Shown here: positions 9,251 to 19,545 of the stretch, in pieces | Layout of the letters: every line of letters begins with the position of its first letter | Position numbering within the stretch: position 1 is the first letter of the stretch | Notes under the pieces: generated by a model | Database searches by the model: none | Told to the model about the DNA's origin: nothing | What the model saw: only the letters and a program-made list of their open reading frames with translations | Origin: Pseudazoarcus pumilus | GTDB lineage: Bacteria; Pseudomonadota; Gammaproteobacteria; Burkholderiales; Rhodocyclaceae | Direction of reading: 5' to 3' | Length of the DNA: 64,000 bases | Assembly: GCF_002872475.1 (NCBI RefSeq) | Contig: NZ_CP025682.1 | Coordinates: forward strand, 1,798,001-1,862,000 | Made by a program: the position numbers and the translations under genes

Positions 9251-10443
9251 GCACTCTGGTCATCGATGACGAAGCCTTCGTGCGCAAGCTGCTCGCGCAC
9301 CTGCTCGGCCGCGTCGGCGTGCACGACGTGCTCGCCTGCGACGGCGGACGCGGCGCGCTCGATCTGCTCGCGCAGCGCTCCGACATCGAGCTGATCTTTC
9401 TCGACCTGCAGATGCCCGGCATGGACGGCGTGGAATTCATCCGCCATCTGGTCACGCGCGAGTACCACGGCGCACTGGTGCTGGTCAGCGGCGAGGACGA
9501 ACGCATCCTGCACACCGCCGGGCGGCTGGCGCGCGCGCACCGCCTCGACGTGCTGGGCGAAATCCGCAAGCCCGTGAGTCCCGATGCGCTGCGCGAAGTA
9601 CTGGCGCGACGTGGCACGCAGACCATCACGCCGCAGCCCGGCCAGCGCCGCGAATACGATGCCGAAGCCCTGCGCATGGCCATCGCCGAGGGTCAGCTGA
9701 TCAACCACTACCAGCCCAAGGTGTCGCTGGAGAACGCGCAGTTCGCCGGCGTCGAGACGCTGGTGCGCTGGCAGCACCCCACCGACGGCCTGATCGGGTC
9801 GGACCGCTTCGTGCCGCTGGCCGAGAACAACGGCCTGATCGATGCGCTGACCCGCAACGTGCTGGAGACCGCACTGCGCGACATGCGCACCCTGCTCGAC
9901 GGCGGCAACGCCATCCAGGTAGCGGTGAACGTGTCGATGCAGAACCTGCACGCGCTGGATTTCCCGGAATACGTCGCGCGCGTCGCGCTGGCTGCCGGTG
10001 TGCCGCTGGGGGCGCTGATTCTGGAAGTGACTGAATCACGCCTGATGGACGATCCGCTCTCGGCGCTGGAAATCCTCACCCGCTTGCGCCTGAAGCGCAT
10101 CGGGCTGTCGATTGACGACTTCGGCACCGGGCATTCCTCGCTCGCGCAACTGCGCGACATCCCCTTCACCGAACTCAAGCTCGACCGCAGCTTCGTGCAC
10201 GGCGCCGCGCACGATGCGGCCCAGCGCGCCATTCTGGATGCCAGCCTCGATCTGGCACGCCAGCTCGGCATCACCACCGTCGCCGAAGGCGTCGAAGACC
10301 GCGAGGACTGGGAATTCCTGCGCGCGCGCGGTTGCCATCTGGCGCAGGGCTGGTTCATCGCCCGCCCGCTCGCGGCGGGCGAGCTGCCCGCCTGGATCGC
10401 GGCCTGGAACGCGCGCCGCGGCGAGGTGCTGGGCTACCGCTGA
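9247..10443 (+). CDS. REC-EAL response regulator, c-di-GMP phosphodiesterase
   Basis: A 398-residue protein with an N-terminal receiver domain (phospho-acceptor D53 in FLDLQMPGMDG) and a C-terminal EAL domain. The EAL signature reads ETLVRW rather than EALLRW, but the glutamate is kept. The acidic motifs EVTES, DDFGTG, and AEGVED and the terminal QGW (usually QGY) are also present, so phosphodiesterase activity is plausible. ATGA overlap with the hybrid kinase implies translational coupling and a phosphorelay kinase-to-EAL pathway that lowers cyclic di-GMP. Convergent with nosL. Confidence 0.85.
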   Translation: MSTLVIDDEAFVRKLLAHLLGRVGVHDVLACDGGRGALDLLAQRSDIELIFLDLQMPGMDGVEFIRHLVTREYHGALVLVSGEDERILHTAGRLARAHRLDVLGEIRKPVSPDALREVLARRGTQTITPQPGQRREYDAEALRMAIAEGQLINHYQPKVSLENAQFAGVETLVRWQHPTDGLIGSDRFVPLAENNGLIDALTRNVLETALRDMRTLLDGGNAIQVAVNVSMQNLHALDFPEYVARVALAAGVPLGALILEVTESRLMDDPLSALEILTRLRLKRIGLSIDDFGTGHSSLAQLRDIPFTELKLDRSFVHGAAHDAAQRAILDASLDLARQLGITTVAEGVEDREDWEFLRARGCHLAQGWFIARPLAAGELPAWIAAWNARRGEVLGYR

Positions 10444-10444
10444 C

Positions 10445-10960
10445 TCAGTGCATGGCGCCGTGCGCGCCGCCGCGCTGCAGCACCGAGGCATCCAATTCAT
10501 CAAAGCGCAGCACGCGGCCATCATGCTCGGCCGCCAGCGCACGCGCATCGGCCTCCGATGCAAAGGACGCCAGCGTCGCACCCATCGCACCCTTGAGTTC
10601 CGTGCCGGCCACGTACCAGGCGGTGGTGGCGTCGATCAGCTGCTCGTCGTCCGGGTGTTCCCAGCTGCCGTGCGCCATGTCATGCACGAACAGCCGCGCG
10701 CCGGATACCTGGTTCTCGGGCTGCAGCCACCAGCCGATCAGCTCCGCCGTCGAGCAGAAGGCGTGCGTGCCGTCACGACCCACAGCCTGCCCCTTGGGGC
10801 CGGAAAAGTCCGTGACGATCATGCCGCATACATGGCATTCGTCGTCCGGGTGGAAGGCGCGCGCCTGCAGCTCCATCGCCGTCTCGTCGGCGCCGCCGCA
10901 GCCGGCCAGCAGGATCAGCGCGGCCGTGGCCAGCGCGGTGCGCAACATCATTCGGTTCAT
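10445..10960 (-). CDS. nosL: NosL, copper-binding lipoprotein for nitrous oxide reductase
   Basis: A 171-residue lipoprotein with signal peptide ending in the lipobox LLAG-C (C21). The copper-binding motif CHVCGM (C42, C45, M47) is typical of NosL, which delivers Cu(I) for CuZ centre assembly in the periplasm. I chose ATG 10960 because AAGGA lies six bases before it; the in-frame ATG at 10966 touches the ribosome site. It is the last gene of the nosRZDFYL operon, 10 bases after nosY, and ends two bases from the stop of the convergent EAL gene. Confidence 0.92.
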   Translation of the reverse strand: MNRMMLRTALATAALILLAGCGGADETAMELQARAFHPDDECHVCGMIVTDFSGPKGQAVGRDGTHAFCSTAELIGWWLQPENQVSGARLFVHDMAHGSWEHPDDEQLIDATTAWYVAGTELKGAMGATLASFASEADARALAAEHDGRVLRFDELDASVLQRGGAHGAMH

Positions 10961-10970
10961 GCTCATTCCT

Positions 10971-11801
10971 TCACACGGTACGGCGGGAGAACACCCCCCA
11001 TGCGGCGGCCAGCAACCCGCCCGCCCACAGGGCCAGCACGGCCCACAGCACGGCCTCGCCCACCGGCAGTTCGGCACCCAGCGACAGCACGCCCAGGCCC
11101 TCGCCGGCAGCGTCGAAGCCACCCAGGTTGATCAATCGATACAGGTCGGTCGGGTTGGCCAGCAGCAACCACGGCAGCAGCGCCGGGCTGACGCTGCCCT
11201 GCCCCAGCACCAGCACGCCGAGCAGCGCCAGATCGAACACCAGCACGAAGACGAACCACGCGCCGAGCGCGAAGCCGGCCGCACCGGATTTTTCCTTCGC
11301 GGCACTGGACAGCACATAGGCCAGCGCCAGGAACACCCAGCCGAGCAGCATGGACGAGGCGACGAAGCGGCCGAAGGCGGTGGCGAGCAGCAGCAGTTCC
11401 ACGTCCTCGACCAGCAGCGCGATGGCCAGCGCGGCACTGCCGAAGCCGATCAGCATGGCCAGCGCGAGGATCAGGCCGTGGCCGAGGAACTTGCCGAGCA
11501 GGATGTGGCCGCGCCCGAGCGGATAGGTCAGCAGCAGCATCAGCGTGCCGGCCTCGTCTTCGCCGACGATGGCGTCATAGGCGAGCAGCAGCGCGATGAG
11601 CGGCACGAGGAAGGTGGCGAGACTGGCCAGACTGGCGATGGTGGCCGGGATCGAAGTGAAGCCGACCTGCCCCGAGGCGGCCGCGCCGAACCACGCGATG
11701 CCCACCGCGAGCAGCGCGAACACCAGCGTGATGGCGACCAGCCAGCGGTTGCGCAGGCCGTCGGCGAATTCCTTGCGGGCGATGGCGATGACGGGGTTCA
11801 T
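10971..11801 (-). CDS. nosY: NosY, ABC permease for NosZ maturation
   Basis: A 276-residue membrane protein of the ABC-2 type with about six helices, starting [20 protein letters not shown]. With NosF and NosD it forms the complex that feeds a copper or sulfur species for CuZ assembly. Its length and [18 protein letters not shown] cytoplasmic loop fit the family. It overlaps nosF by four bases (ATGA), so translation is coupled. Confidence 0.92.
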   Translation of the reverse strand: MNPVIAIARKEFADGLRNRWLVAITLVFALLAVGIAWFGAAASGQVGFTSIPATIASLASLATFLVPLIALLLAYDAIVGEDEAGTLMLLLTYPLGRGHILLGKFLGHGLILALAMLIGFGSAALAIALLVEDVELLLLATAFGRFVASSMLLGWVFLALAYVLSSAAKEKSGAAGFALGAWFVFVLVFDLALLGVLVLGQGSVSPALLPWLLLANPTDLYRLINLGGFDAAGEGLGVLSLGAELPVGEAVLWAVLALWAGGLLAAAWGVFSRRTV

Positions 11802-12709
11802 TGCACGGCTCCTTCGGCGCGCTGCATGTAGTGGCGGTACAGGTCTTCGAGCGTAGGCGCGTGGATCTCGATGTCCTGCGGCGCTTCCTCGCCGAGCAGC
11901 TCGCGCAGCAGATCGAGCTTGTGACCGTTGATCGCGGCGACTTCGGCACCGTCCGTGCCGAGGCTGCGCGCAGTGAGCCCCTGCGCCTGCCAGTCGCGCA
12001 CGCGGCGCTCGCCATCGGCCAGGCCGCGCACGCGCAGCATCGACGGCAGACCGGCTTCGACGCGCAGATCGGTGAGGCTGCCGACCGCCTGCAGCCGACC
12101 GTTGGCGAGGATGGCGGCGCGGTCGATGTGCGCTTCCACACCCGGCAGCACGTGCGAGCACAGCACGATGGCCGTGCCTTCGCGGCGCAGCCGGTCGGTC
12201 AATTCATACAGTTCGCGCGTGGCAATCGGGTCCAGCCCCACGGTGGGTTCGTCGAGCAGCAACAGACGCGGCGCGCCGAGCAAGGCCTGCGCAAGCCCCA
12301 GACGCTGGCGCATGCCCTTGGAGTAGGTGCGCACGCGGCGATCCGCTGCGTGCGCCAGCCCGACCTGCTCCAGCAGTTGGTCGGCCTGGGTCTGCGTCGC
12401 GCCCTTCAAGCGCGCGAAATGGCGGATGGTCTCGCGCCCGGTCAGTTGCGGATAGAAGCTCACGTTCTCGGGCAGATAACCCAGCCGGCGCCGCACCTCG
12501 GTGGAATCGGGTGCGCCACCGAGCACCTGCACGCGGCCCTCATTGGCAGCCAACAGACCGAGCACGATCTTCATGGTGGTGGTCTTGCCCGCGCCGTTGT
12601 GGCCGAACAGGCCCAGCACCTCGCCTTCGGCGAGACTCAGGTCCAGGCCTTCGAGCACGGTCATCGCGCCGTAGCGCCTGCATACGCCTTCGAGTTCGAC
12701 GGCATTCAT
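11798..12709 (-). CDS. nosF: NosF, ABC ATPase for NosZ maturation
   Basis: A 303-residue cytoplasmic ATPase with Walker A GHNGAGKT (36-43), the ABC signature-like YSKGMRQR, and Walker [14 protein letters not shown]. Its C-terminal extension is characteristic of NosF. It powers the NosDFY complex in CuZ centre biogenesis. Four-base overlaps at both ends link it to nosD and nosY in one operon. Confidence 0.93.
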   Translation of the reverse strand: MNAVELEGVCRRYGAMTVLEGLDLSLAEGEVLGLFGHNGAGKTTTMKIVLGLLAANEGRVQVLGGAPDSTEVRRRLGYLPENVSFYPQLTGRETIRHFARLKGATQTQADQLLEQVGLAHAADRRVRTYSKGMRQRLGLAQALLGAPRLLLLDEPTVGLDPIATRELYELTDRLRREGTAIVLCSHVLPGVEAHIDRAAILANGRLQAVGSLTDLRVEAGLPSMLRVRGLADGERRVRDWQAQGLTARSLGTDGAEVAAINGHKLDLLRELLGEEAPQDIEIHAPTLEDLYRHYMQRAEGAVQ

Positions 12710-13992
12710 GGTTGATTCTCCTTGGCCTGCGCAAGCTGTGCCGCGGCAGGCGGGTGCATCAGCGGGCGGCTGTCCTGCACGCCCGGCGAGCGCGTCACCG
12801 GAAAGGCGCGCTGCACCCAGCGCAACAGTTCGATGGCCGGGCTGTTCATCAGCAGTCGCGCCTGCGGATACATCCACAGCAGGCGGTCGACGCCGTCGTT
12901 GGGTTCATAGGCCACGTCGCCGATGCCGTCGGCATCGCGGTCCCAGCCCAGGTAATCGCTCCAGTAATTGCCGCGCCCGTCCGCCGACCAGTCCTGCCGC
13001 CGCGTGGCGACATACTTGACCTGCTGACGGTTGGCGACGAAGGCGTTGCCGGCGATCACGTTGTCCTCGGAGCCCGCGGTCAGGTGGATGCCCAACGAGC
13101 TGCGCTCGAAGCGGTTGTCCTCGATGCGGTTGAACAGCGAGTTGTAGATGAACAGCGCCTTGCCCTCGGCACCCTGGATCATCACGTCGCCGGTCGAGCC
13201 CTGGCGCACGCCGGTTACGACGTTGCCGACAATCGTCGAGTGGGTGATGAAGTTCATCAGGATGCCGTAGTTCTGGTCATCCTCGGAGCGGTTGCCGGTG
13301 ACGGTGAGGCGCTTGCTCTGCATCAGCGCATAGCCGGTGCGCGTGCGCCGGGTGAGGTTGTCGCGCACGATGTTGTCGTGCGAGTACATGTAGTGCACGC
13401 CGTAGCGCACGTCCTCGAGCACATTGCCGGCCAGTTCGTTGCCGTTGGAGGTGTCGATGTAGATGCCGTCGCGCGCGTGGCGCACGCGGTTGCCCTCCAC
13501 CCTGGCGCCGCGCGCGGCGAACAGGTGAATGGCGTTGCCGCGATCCTGCGAGCGGATGGCCTCGACGCCTTCGATGTCGTTGTTCTCGATGGTCACGTCC
13601 GGCGTGGAATCGACCCACACGCCCGAGCCGGGTCCGCGCAGCACGTTGTCACGCAGCGCAGCATCCTGCGCCTCGGGGCGCAGGAAGAAGGCCGAATCGA
13701 GGTCGGTGAGGTTGGCACCCCAGTTGCGCACCGTGCAGCCTTCGACGGTGACATCCGCAGCGGCAATCGTGATCGCGCTGCCCTGCCCGCCCGCGTCGAT
13801 CACGGCGCCGGGCTCGCAGCGCAGCGTCATCGGCTGGTCGATGACGAGCCGCGCGTGATGTTCGCCGGTCGGCAGGCGCCACACGCCCTCGCCCTGCGCG
13901 ATCAGCGGCAGTTCGGGCAAGGGTGACTGCGTCGCGCCCGATGGGGCGGCGAACAGCACAGCCAGCAGGAAGATGAATTCTTTGTGTTTCAT
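12706..13992 (-). CDS. nosD: NosD, periplasmic beta-helix maturation factor
   Basis: A 428-residue protein with a signal peptide (cleavage probably after SGA) and a right-handed parallel beta-helix built from repeats of the kind G-N-x-V/I (for example [28 protein letters not shown]), the CASH/NosD fold. It is the periplasmic partner of NosFY. No good Shine-Dalgarno precedes ATG 13992; expression probably depends on the transcript from nosR. Start of a tightly overlapping DFY block, separated from nosZ by a strong hairpin. Confidence 0.92.
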   Translation of the reverse strand: MKHKEFIFLLAVLFAAPSGATQSPLPELPLIAQGEGVWRLPTGEHHARLVIDQPMTLRCEPGAVIDAGGQGSAITIAAADVTVEGCTVRNWGANLTDLDSAFFLRPEAQDAALRDNVLRGPGSGVWVDSTPDVTIENNDIEGVEAIRSQDRGNAIHLFAARGARVEGNRVRHARDGIYIDTSNGNELAGNVLEDVRYGVHYMYSHDNIVRDNLTRRTRTGYALMQSKRLTVTGNRSEDDQNYGILMNFITHSTIVGNVVTGVRQGSTGDVMIQGAEGKALFIYNSLFNRIEDNRFERSSLGIHLTAGSEDNVIAGNAFVANRQQVKYVATRRQDWSADGRGNYWSDYLGWDRDADGIGDVAYEPNDGVDRLLWMYPQARLLMNSPAIELLRWVQRAFPVTRSPGVQDSRPLMHPPAAAQLAQAKENQP

Positions 13993-14000
13993 TGTGGTGG

Positions 14001-14028
14001 GCCGCGCGCCCGAGTCAGGGCGCGCGGC
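14001..14028 (-). terminator. Intercistronic hairpin between nosZ and nosD
   Basis: A perfect 11-base inverted repeat (GCCGCGCGCCC and GGGCGCGCGGC, six-base loop) lies in the 44-base gap after the nosZ stop. No T-tract follows in the direction of transcription, so it is more likely an mRNA stabiliser or partial attenuator than a full terminator. It would favour nosZ message over nosDFYL. Confidence 0.6.
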
Positions 14029-14036
14029 GGCCCCTT

Positions 14037-15947
14037 TTACGCCGGCTCGACGATCATGCGACCGACCATTTCCATGTGCAGCGCATGGCAGAACCAGCTG
14101 CAGTAGTACCAATGCACCCCCGGCTTGTCGGCCGTGAAGGTGATGGATGAGGTCTGCTGCGGGCTGATCTCCATGCTCACGCCATGATTGGTCATGACAA
14201 AGCCGTGAGAGACGTCCTCGATCTCGTCGATGTTGGTTACGATCACCGTCACCTGGTCACCCTGCTTGACCTTGAACTCCAGCAGGCCGAAGGTCGGCGC
14301 GGCCGAGTACATGTAGACGCGCACCTTGTTGCCGTCGCGGATGACCTTGCTCTCCTTCTCCAGCACCACACCGTCCTTTTTGGCCTGTGCCACGGTCTCG
14401 GCGAAGAACGGGTCGTCGCGGCGCCACACCTTGCGCGTGCGGATCTGGTCGCGGCGCGCGAGGATGCAGTCGTGCGGCTCGGCGTAGGTCGGGCCGTCGT
14501 GCACCAGCTTCATCTCCTCGCCGGAGATGTCGATCAGCTGGTCGTTCTCGGGGTGCAGCGGACCGCAGGGCAGGAAGCGGTCCTTGGAGAACTTGGACAG
14601 CGCCACCAGCCACTGGCCGTCGGCCTCGGAGGTCTCGGTCAGCGAGGCGTGGATGTGGCCCGGCTGGTAATGCACGTCGAGCTTCTGGCGGATGTAATCG
14701 ACCTTCTCGCCCTGGTAGGCGCGCACCGCGTCGGCCATGTTCCACTTCACCACCTGGGAGTCGAGGAACAGCGTGGTGTAGGCGTTGCCGCGACCGTCGA
14801 AGGTGGTGTGCAGCGGACCGAGGCCCAGTTCCGGCTCGGCGTCGATGGTGTCGCGCGAGTCCTTGAGCTTGCCGGCGAACAGATCCGGGAGCTTGGCGAT
14901 GGCGATCATCGACACGGTGGGCGAGAGCTTGCCGTTGGCGATGAAGTACTTGCCGTCCGGCGAGGTGTTGAGACCGTGCGGGTTCTTCGGCACCGGGATG
15001 TAGCGCGTGAAGGGCGAGTCGCCACGGCCATCGACCACCGGCACCTTGGAGTCGCCCAGCGTGATGTGCTTGCCGGCCTTGACCGCCTTTTCGATGGCGG
15101 GGATGTCGAACACCACCACCCAGTCGCGCTCGTTGCGCATCATGCCGCCCAGATCGACGGCGCGCTCGGAGTTGTAGCAGGTCGCCGCGGCGAAGCGGCC
15201 GGTGTAGTCGGCATCGACGTTGTCGAGGTTGCCGTCGACGATCACCTGGAAGGCCATGGTCATCGACTCGGCGTCGATGACGTTGAACATGGTGTAGGCG
15301 TTCTTGTCGGTGATGTCGACGATCTTGCCGTCGTTCGGGTGCGGAATGATGAACTCGGCGTTGGCGAACACGTACTTGGTGTGCGGCACCTTCTGCAGGC
15401 GCAGGCCGTGGATGGCCTGCACGTTCGGCACGGTCAGCATCCTGTCGCACTTCATGATGTCGAGACGGATGCGCGCGACGCGGGTGTTGGCCTTGTCGTT
15501 GATGAACAGGTACTTGCCGTCGTACTTGCCGTCGGTCATCGAGATGTGCGGGTGGTGGCAGTCGCCATTCAGGAACTTGGCGCTCTCACCCATGACGCGG
15601 CGGCTCTCGTCGGTCAGACCCCAGCCGGTGGCCGAATCGACGTTGAACACCGGAATGCGCATCAGCTCGCGCATCGACGGCACACCGACCACGCGCACCT
15701 CGCCCTGGTGGCCACCGCTCCAGAAGCCGTAGTAGTCATCCAGTTCGCCCGGGGCGACGTGAATCTTCGACTGCGCTTCCTTGACCTTGGCGGCCCACGC
15801 CTCGCGCGTCATCACGGCCGCGCCACCGAAGGCGGCGGAGCCGGCCAGCGTCGCACCGGTCACGGCGGTCTTGCCGAGGAAGCCGCGGCGGGCGCGGCCC
15901 TTGTCGTCGAGCTCGGCGACAGGCGGCTTGTGTTGTTGATCTTTCAT
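14037..15947 (-). CDS. nosZ: NosZ, nitrous oxide reductase (clade I)
   Basis: A 636-residue periplasmic enzyme that reduces N2O to N2. The N-terminus has a Tat signal (R20-R21 in RRGFLGK), the mark of clade I, and the usual length. CuZ histidine motifs are visible ([19 protein letters not shown]). The CuA motif [12 protein letters not shown] near the end supplies C616, C620, H624 and M627. AGGAG lies eight bases before ATG 15947. It follows nosR by 44 bases. All catalytic motifs I can check are intact, so the enzyme should be functional. Confidence 0.97.
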   Translation of the reverse strand: MKDQQHKPPVAELDDKGRARRGFLGKTAVTGATLAGSAAFGGAAVMTREAWAAKVKEAQSKIHVAPGELDDYYGFWSGGHQGEVRVVGVPSMRELMRIPVFNVDSATGWGLTDESRRVMGESAKFLNGDCHHPHISMTDGKYDGKYLFINDKANTRVARIRLDIMKCDRMLTVPNVQAIHGLRLQKVPHTKYVFANAEFIIPHPNDGKIVDITDKNAYTMFNVIDAESMTMAFQVIVDGNLDNVDADYTGRFAAATCYNSERAVDLGGMMRNERDWVVVFDIPAIEKAVKAGKHITLGDSKVPVVDGRGDSPFTRYIPVPKNPHGLNTSPDGKYFIANGKLSPTVSMIAIAKLPDLFAGKLKDSRDTIDAEPELGLGPLHTTFDGRGNAYTTLFLDSQVVKWNMADAVRAYQGEKVDYIRQKLDVHYQPGHIHASLTETSEADGQWLVALSKFSKDRFLPCGPLHPENDQLIDISGEEMKLVHDGPTYAEPHDCILARRDQIRTRKVWRRDDPFFAETVAQAKKDGVVLEKESKVIRDGNKVRVYMYSAAPTFGLLEFKVKQGDQVTVIVTNIDEIEDVSHGFVMTNHGVSMEISPQQTSSITFTADKPGVHWYYCSWFCHALHMEMVGRMIVEPA

Positions 15948-15991
15948 CTCATGCACTCCTTGCGGTTGAAGGGGTCCGGCGCGTGGCCGGG

Positions 15992-18217
15992 TTACGGCGA
16001 AACGGGTTCGGTGGGTGCGGCACGCGGCGGCTGCGGAACCAGCGGGATCACGCGCGGTTCGGGTGCGGCCTTGTCGCGGCGGCGCTTCTTGTTCTTCAGC
16101 ACCAGCGGCGGGCACTTGTTCTCGTTGTGGTAGGTCATCTGGCAATCGAGGCAGTAGTGGCACTCGTTGGCGTTGATGCGCCCGTCCGGATGGATGGCCT
16201 GGATCTCGCACTCGTTGGCGCACACCTGGCAGGGCTGGCCGCATTCCTTGCGGCGCTTGAGCCAGTCGAACAGACGCAGCTTGGTCGGGATGGCCAGCGC
16301 CGCGCCGAGCGGGCAGACGTAGCGGCAATACACCTTGCGCGTGAAGATGCTGATGACGATCCACGCCGCGGCGTAGGCGACGAACCACCACTGGCGGTCG
16401 AAGCGCAGCGTGATGGCGGTCTTGAAGGGCTCGACCTCGGCGTAGTGCTCGGCGGTCGACAGCGATTCGAGCGAGATGCCGAAGAGCACCAGCAGCACGA
16501 TGTACTTCACCGCCCACAGCCGTTCATGCACCGCGAAGGGCAGTTCGAACTGGCGCACCTTGAGCTTGCGCGCGGCCTCATTGACCAGTTCCTGCAGCGC
16601 GCCGAAGGGGCACAGCCAGCCGCAGAAGACGCCGCGCCCCCACAGCAGGATGCTGGCGGCGGTGAAGGTCCAGAGGATGAAGATCACCGGGTCGCTGAGG
16701 AACAGCTCCCAGTGGAAGCCCTGCACCAGCGAATGCGCGAAGGTCAGCACGTTGACGATGGACAGCTGCCCCAGCGCGTACCAGCCGATGAACACCACGG
16801 TGAACACCAGGTAGCCGCGGCGCAGCCAGTGCAGGAAGGCCGGGCGGCGGGTGAATTTGTCCTGCAGGAACAGGATCACCGTGAGCAGCGCCAGCGCCAC
16901 GCAGATCACGCCGATCTGGAAGCTGCGCTGATACCAGACGTTGACCCATACCGGGCGCTCGGCCTCGGCGATGGCGGCCAGTTCCTCGGCGGTGGGCTGC
17001 GGACGATCGAGGTAGTCCTCGGGCATCTGGTAGCTCAGCTCGAAGCTGGTGAACACGCTGTCCACCGGGCCGGTCTGGCGACGCACCAGCAGTTCCAGGC
17101 TCCACGGCGCACCGGGGTCGAAGGCGTGCTGATCGCGCACGATGAACATCGACATCTCGTCGAAATCCGGCGCACCGGCGGCGAAGATGTCGTGGATGCG
17201 CTCGTGGTCCATGTCGCGGAAGCTCACACTGTCGCCGTGCTGGCGCAGCTGCACGCGGTCGAAGATGCCGCCACGCACGTAGCCCGAACCCTTGAAGGAA
17301 TACTCGCCCCGCCCCATCACGGCAATGGCGTGCTCATCGGGCCCCAGCTCTTCCATCAGGAAGCGGTAGCCGTTCTCGCCGAGCAGGTTGCGTCCGATGG
17401 TTGGCGCGTTCAGGTGCGCCACATACAGGTCGATGAAGGTCTCACCCGCGGTTTCCGGCGTGGCGGCATCGACGCCCTCCGCCTCGGTGCCGGCAAAGGC
17501 CGCATCCACGTCACCGCGCGTGAGATGCAGGCGACGCACCGCGCCGTTGCCGGTGAGCGTGGCCCAATCGGCGGGCTCGTACACATCCGCGCGCACGGTG
17601 GCCGGCTTCGCCGTGGCTGCTGCGTCGCGGATCAGGCCGAGTTCGACCGCGACCGCGCGCACCGAGCGCATCACCACCTCGTTGATCACCATCACCGTCA
17701 CGGTCGCGCCGGACACCGCATCCACCGTCACCGCCGCCGGGTCGCGCGAACGCCCCACCACCACGCGCTGGTCGGCGCGGATGCCGGAATAGCCCGCGTT
17801 GAAGTCGTGCAGCTTCTGCTCGGGAATGCCGATCAGCAGGATCGGCTCGTGGTGCTCCAACACGTAGGCATCGCGGATCACGCCGTCGGTGTCGAGCACC
17901 ACGTGCATGTCGATGGGCTTGCCCGAATACGCAGGGATGTCGACGATGGGCAGCGTGCGAAAGGCATGGCCGACGATCTCGCCGCCGGCATGGATGGCGC
18001 GCACGCCATGCTCGCCGGTCGGCGCATCGACGCGATCGGCATCGGGGAAGACGCTGGCGATGCGCTGAGTCGGCAAGTCGTCGACCGCATGCGCTGGCGG
18101 GCTGCCGACGACGAGGAAGAAGATCAGGCCGATGAGGGCGAGAACACTCGCCAGGGCGCCTGTTGCCGGCAGGCGCAATGCATCGGGAGGGCGGACGGCA
18201 CGGGTCTTGGAGGACAT
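15992..18217 (-). CDS. nosR: NosR, FMN/iron-sulfur electron donor to NosZ
   Basis: A 741-residue membrane flavoprotein. After a first membrane helix (about 21-43) comes a periplasmic FMN-binding domain with the SGAT motif (T172 is the covalent FMN site). Then follow several membrane helices, two cysteine motifs of the polyferredoxin type (CGWLCP near 530, CRYVCP near 630) and a 4Fe-4S module ([15 protein letters not shown]) at the C-terminus. NosR passes electrons to NosZ and is needed for its activity in vivo. ATG 18217 lacks a Shine-Dalgarno and coincides with the predicted transcription start, so the message may be leaderless. Confidence 0.95.
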   Translation of the reverse strand: MSSKTRAVRPPDALRLPATGALASVLALIGLIFFLVVGSPPAHAVDDLPTQRIASVFPDADRVDAPTGEHGVRAIHAGGEIVGHAFRTLPIVDIPAYSGKPIDMHVVLDTDGVIRDAYVLEHHEPILLIGIPEQKLHDFNAGYSGIRADQRVVVGRSRDPAAVTVDAVSGATVTVMVINEVVMRSVRAVAVELGLIRDAAATAKPATVRADVYEPADWATLTGNGAVRRLHLTRGDVDAAFAGTEAEGVDAATPETAGETFIDLYVAHLNAPTIGRNLLGENGYRFLMEELGPDEHAIAVMGRGEYSFKGSGYVRGGIFDRVQLRQHGDSVSFRDMDHERIHDIFAAGAPDFDEMSMFIVRDQHAFDPGAPWSLELLVRRQTGPVDSVFTSFELSYQMPEDYLDRPQPTAEELAAIAEAERPVWVNVWYQRSFQIGVICVALALLTVILFLQDKFTRRPAFLHWLRRGYLVFTVVFIGWYALGQLSIVNVLTFAHSLVQGFHWELFLSDPVIFILWTFTAASILLWGRGVFCGWLCPFGALQELVNEAARKLKVRQFELPFAVHERLWAVKYIVLLVLFGISLESLSTAEHYAEVEPFKTAITLRFDRQWWFVAYAAAWIVISIFTRKVYCRYVCPLGAALAIPTKLRLFDWLKRRKECGQPCQVCANECEIQAIHPDGRINANECHYCLDCQMTYHNENKCPPLVLKNKKRRRDKAAPEPRVIPLVPQPPRAAPTEPVSP

Positions 18218-18223
18218 GCCGCC

Positions 18224-18265
18224 ATATTAGGGACGGGGTCTTTCTGCCGCGTTGATGCGAATCAA
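18224..18265 (-). promoter_or_regulatory. nosR promoter: perfect FNR/Dnr box plus -10
   Basis: TTGATGCGAATCAA at 18252-18265 is a perfect match to the FNR/Dnr/NnrR consensus. A -10 hexamer TAATAT (minus strand, 18229-18224) lies at the class II spacing. Counting seven bases on from the hexamer, the start site falls on or beside the A of the nosR ATG at 18217. Confidence 0.85.
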
Positions 18266-18340
18266 TTTACGAAGACTAACGCGAAACGCAGCGCGTCACC
18301 CGCCCCGGAAACCCCGCGCAGACGCGGACACACGTCAGGG

Positions 18341-18790
18341 TCAACGAGGATCTGCGGCGTCCTGCGCATCCTTGCGCGTGACCAGATCGGCCTCGGTCGG
18401 CACGGAGAACACGCCACGGCGCGCGAGCAGTTCGTCGCGGTGCAGGCGCGCCAGCCGGGTGACCAGCGTATCGCCGCGTTCGGTGAGATGAATCTCGACG
18501 TTGCGCGCATCCTCGCGCCCGGTGCGACGCTCGACCAGGCCGAGCTTCTCGCAGCGCGATACCAGCGACACGACCCCGTGATGATGGGACTGCAGGCGCT
18601 CGGCCAGTTCGCCGACATTCGTCCACTGACGCCCCGGATAACCCTTGAGCTGGAGCAGCATCTGATACTGCAGACTGGTGATGCCGTATTCACGTACCAG
18701 CACTTCCGATACGCGCAGGTAACGTCGCAACTGGTAGCGGAACTCCGCCAGCGCCTGGATCTCGGCCAGCGGAATCGTGTCGTTCGTCAT
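18341..18790 (-). CDS. MarR-family transcriptional regulator
   Basis: A 149-residue winged-helix regulator. The core reads ITSLQYQMLLQLKGYP, then the recognition region ELAERLQSHHHGVVSLVSRC and the wing (RRTGREDARNVEIHLTERG), a standard MarR layout. It sits directly upstream of nosR on the same strand, 75 bases before the FNR/Dnr box, and is divergent from the Yip1-like gene at 18959. Either that gene or its own promoter is the probable target. The ligand is unknown. Confidence 0.85.
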   Translation of the reverse strand: MTNDTIPLAEIQALAEFRYQLRRYLRVSEVLVREYGITSLQYQMLLQLKGYPGRQWTNVGELAERLQSHHHGVVSLVSRCEKLGLVERRTGREDARNVEIHLTERGDTLVTRLARLHRDELLARRGVFSVPTEADLVTRKDAQDAADPR

Positions 18791-18889
18791 CGGGCAAACC
18801 TGATCATGAGTTGATACAAGGATACCCGATCCGCTCGCCCTTGCCCCTGCGGGTTTCCGCCAATGAGGCGACATCCGGGATGGGCGGGC

Positions 18890-18928
18890 TTGATTTCCTG
18901 CGTTTGTGGTCTAGTATCACATTATGAT
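18890..18928 (+). promoter_or_regulatory. Promoter and possible operator for Yip1-like paralogue 2
   Basis: A sigma-70-like pair, TTGATT at 18890-18895 and TAGTAT at 18912-18917 with a 16-base spacer, precedes the gene at 18959. A small inverted repeat, ATCA-CATTA-TGAT at 18916-18928, overlaps the -10 and start region and could be a MarR operator. The arms are only four bases, so this is weak. No FNR/Dnr box is present here. Confidence 0.4.
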
Positions 18929-18958
18929 GTTTATCCTGCGAACCGACCGGAGACGATC

Positions 18959-19534
18959 ATGAACCTCGCGCACCTACCCGGAATGCTGTTCTCGCCCGGA
19001 GCCGGCTGGGCCGACCTGATGCATTCTCGCCCCTCGCGGGCGCGTCTGCTGGCCACCGTGTTCGCGCCGTTCGCGCTGATTCCACCGGCGATGATCCTGA
19101 TCGCGGCCGATGATCTGGGCTCACACATGTTCCCCGGCGTCAGCACCGCGACCTGGGTGCTGATCGCCACGACCTTCCTCGCCGCCGAATGCGTGACTCT
19201 GGCGCTGATGACCTGGACCATCCTGGAGACCGCGCGCACGCACCATGGCGTGCCACGCGAATACGACGCCTTCGTCGTCGCGGTGGTCGCGCCGGTGCCG
19301 ATGTGGTTGTCGGCGCTTGCCCTGCCGAGCGGCAGCGTGCCGCTGATCGTCGCCTGCGCGCTCGCAGGGCTGGCCGCCTCCGCCTTTCTGATACGTCACG
19401 GCGTGCGCGCGATGCTCGGCGTGCGCGAAGTGACCGACGCCGGCTCGGTGGCGCTGATCGTCACCTGCGCCGGCGCGCTGGCCTGGGCGGCCATGATCGC
19501 CATCGTGCTGGTGCCTGCGATGATGCACTCCTGA
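18959..19534 (+). CDS. Yip1-family membrane protein (paralogue 2)
   Basis: A 191-residue membrane protein that parallels the protein at 637 along its whole length: SPGAGWADLM at the start, PPAMILIAA after the first helix, a FLAAECVTLALMTW helix, and FLIRHGVRAMLGVREV near the end. I chose ATG 18959, preceded by GGAG seven to eight bases upstream; an in-frame extension to 18863 lacks homology to the paralogue. It is divergent from the MarR gene. The pair brackets the nos operon. Function unknown. Confidence 0.7.
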   Translation: MNLAHLPGMLFSPGAGWADLMHSRPSRARLLATVFAPFALIPPAMILIAADDLGSHMFPGVSTATWVLIATTFLAAECVTLALMTWTILETARTHHGVPREYDAFVVAVVAPVPMWLSALALPSGSVPLIVACALAGLAASAFLIRHGVRAMLGVREVTDAGSVALIVTCAGALAWAAMIAIVLVPAMMHS

Positions 19535-19545
19535 CTGCGTGATAC

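Noticed and set aside
11129-11141. TTGATCAATCGAT resembling an FNR/Dnr box
   Set aside because: It lies inside nosY coding sequence and lacks the correct second half-site spacing.
14184-18814. Very long open frames on the plus strand opposite nosZ and nosR
   Set aside because: They are antisense to clearly conserved genes and are kept open by the high GC content; no ribosome sites or family motifs.
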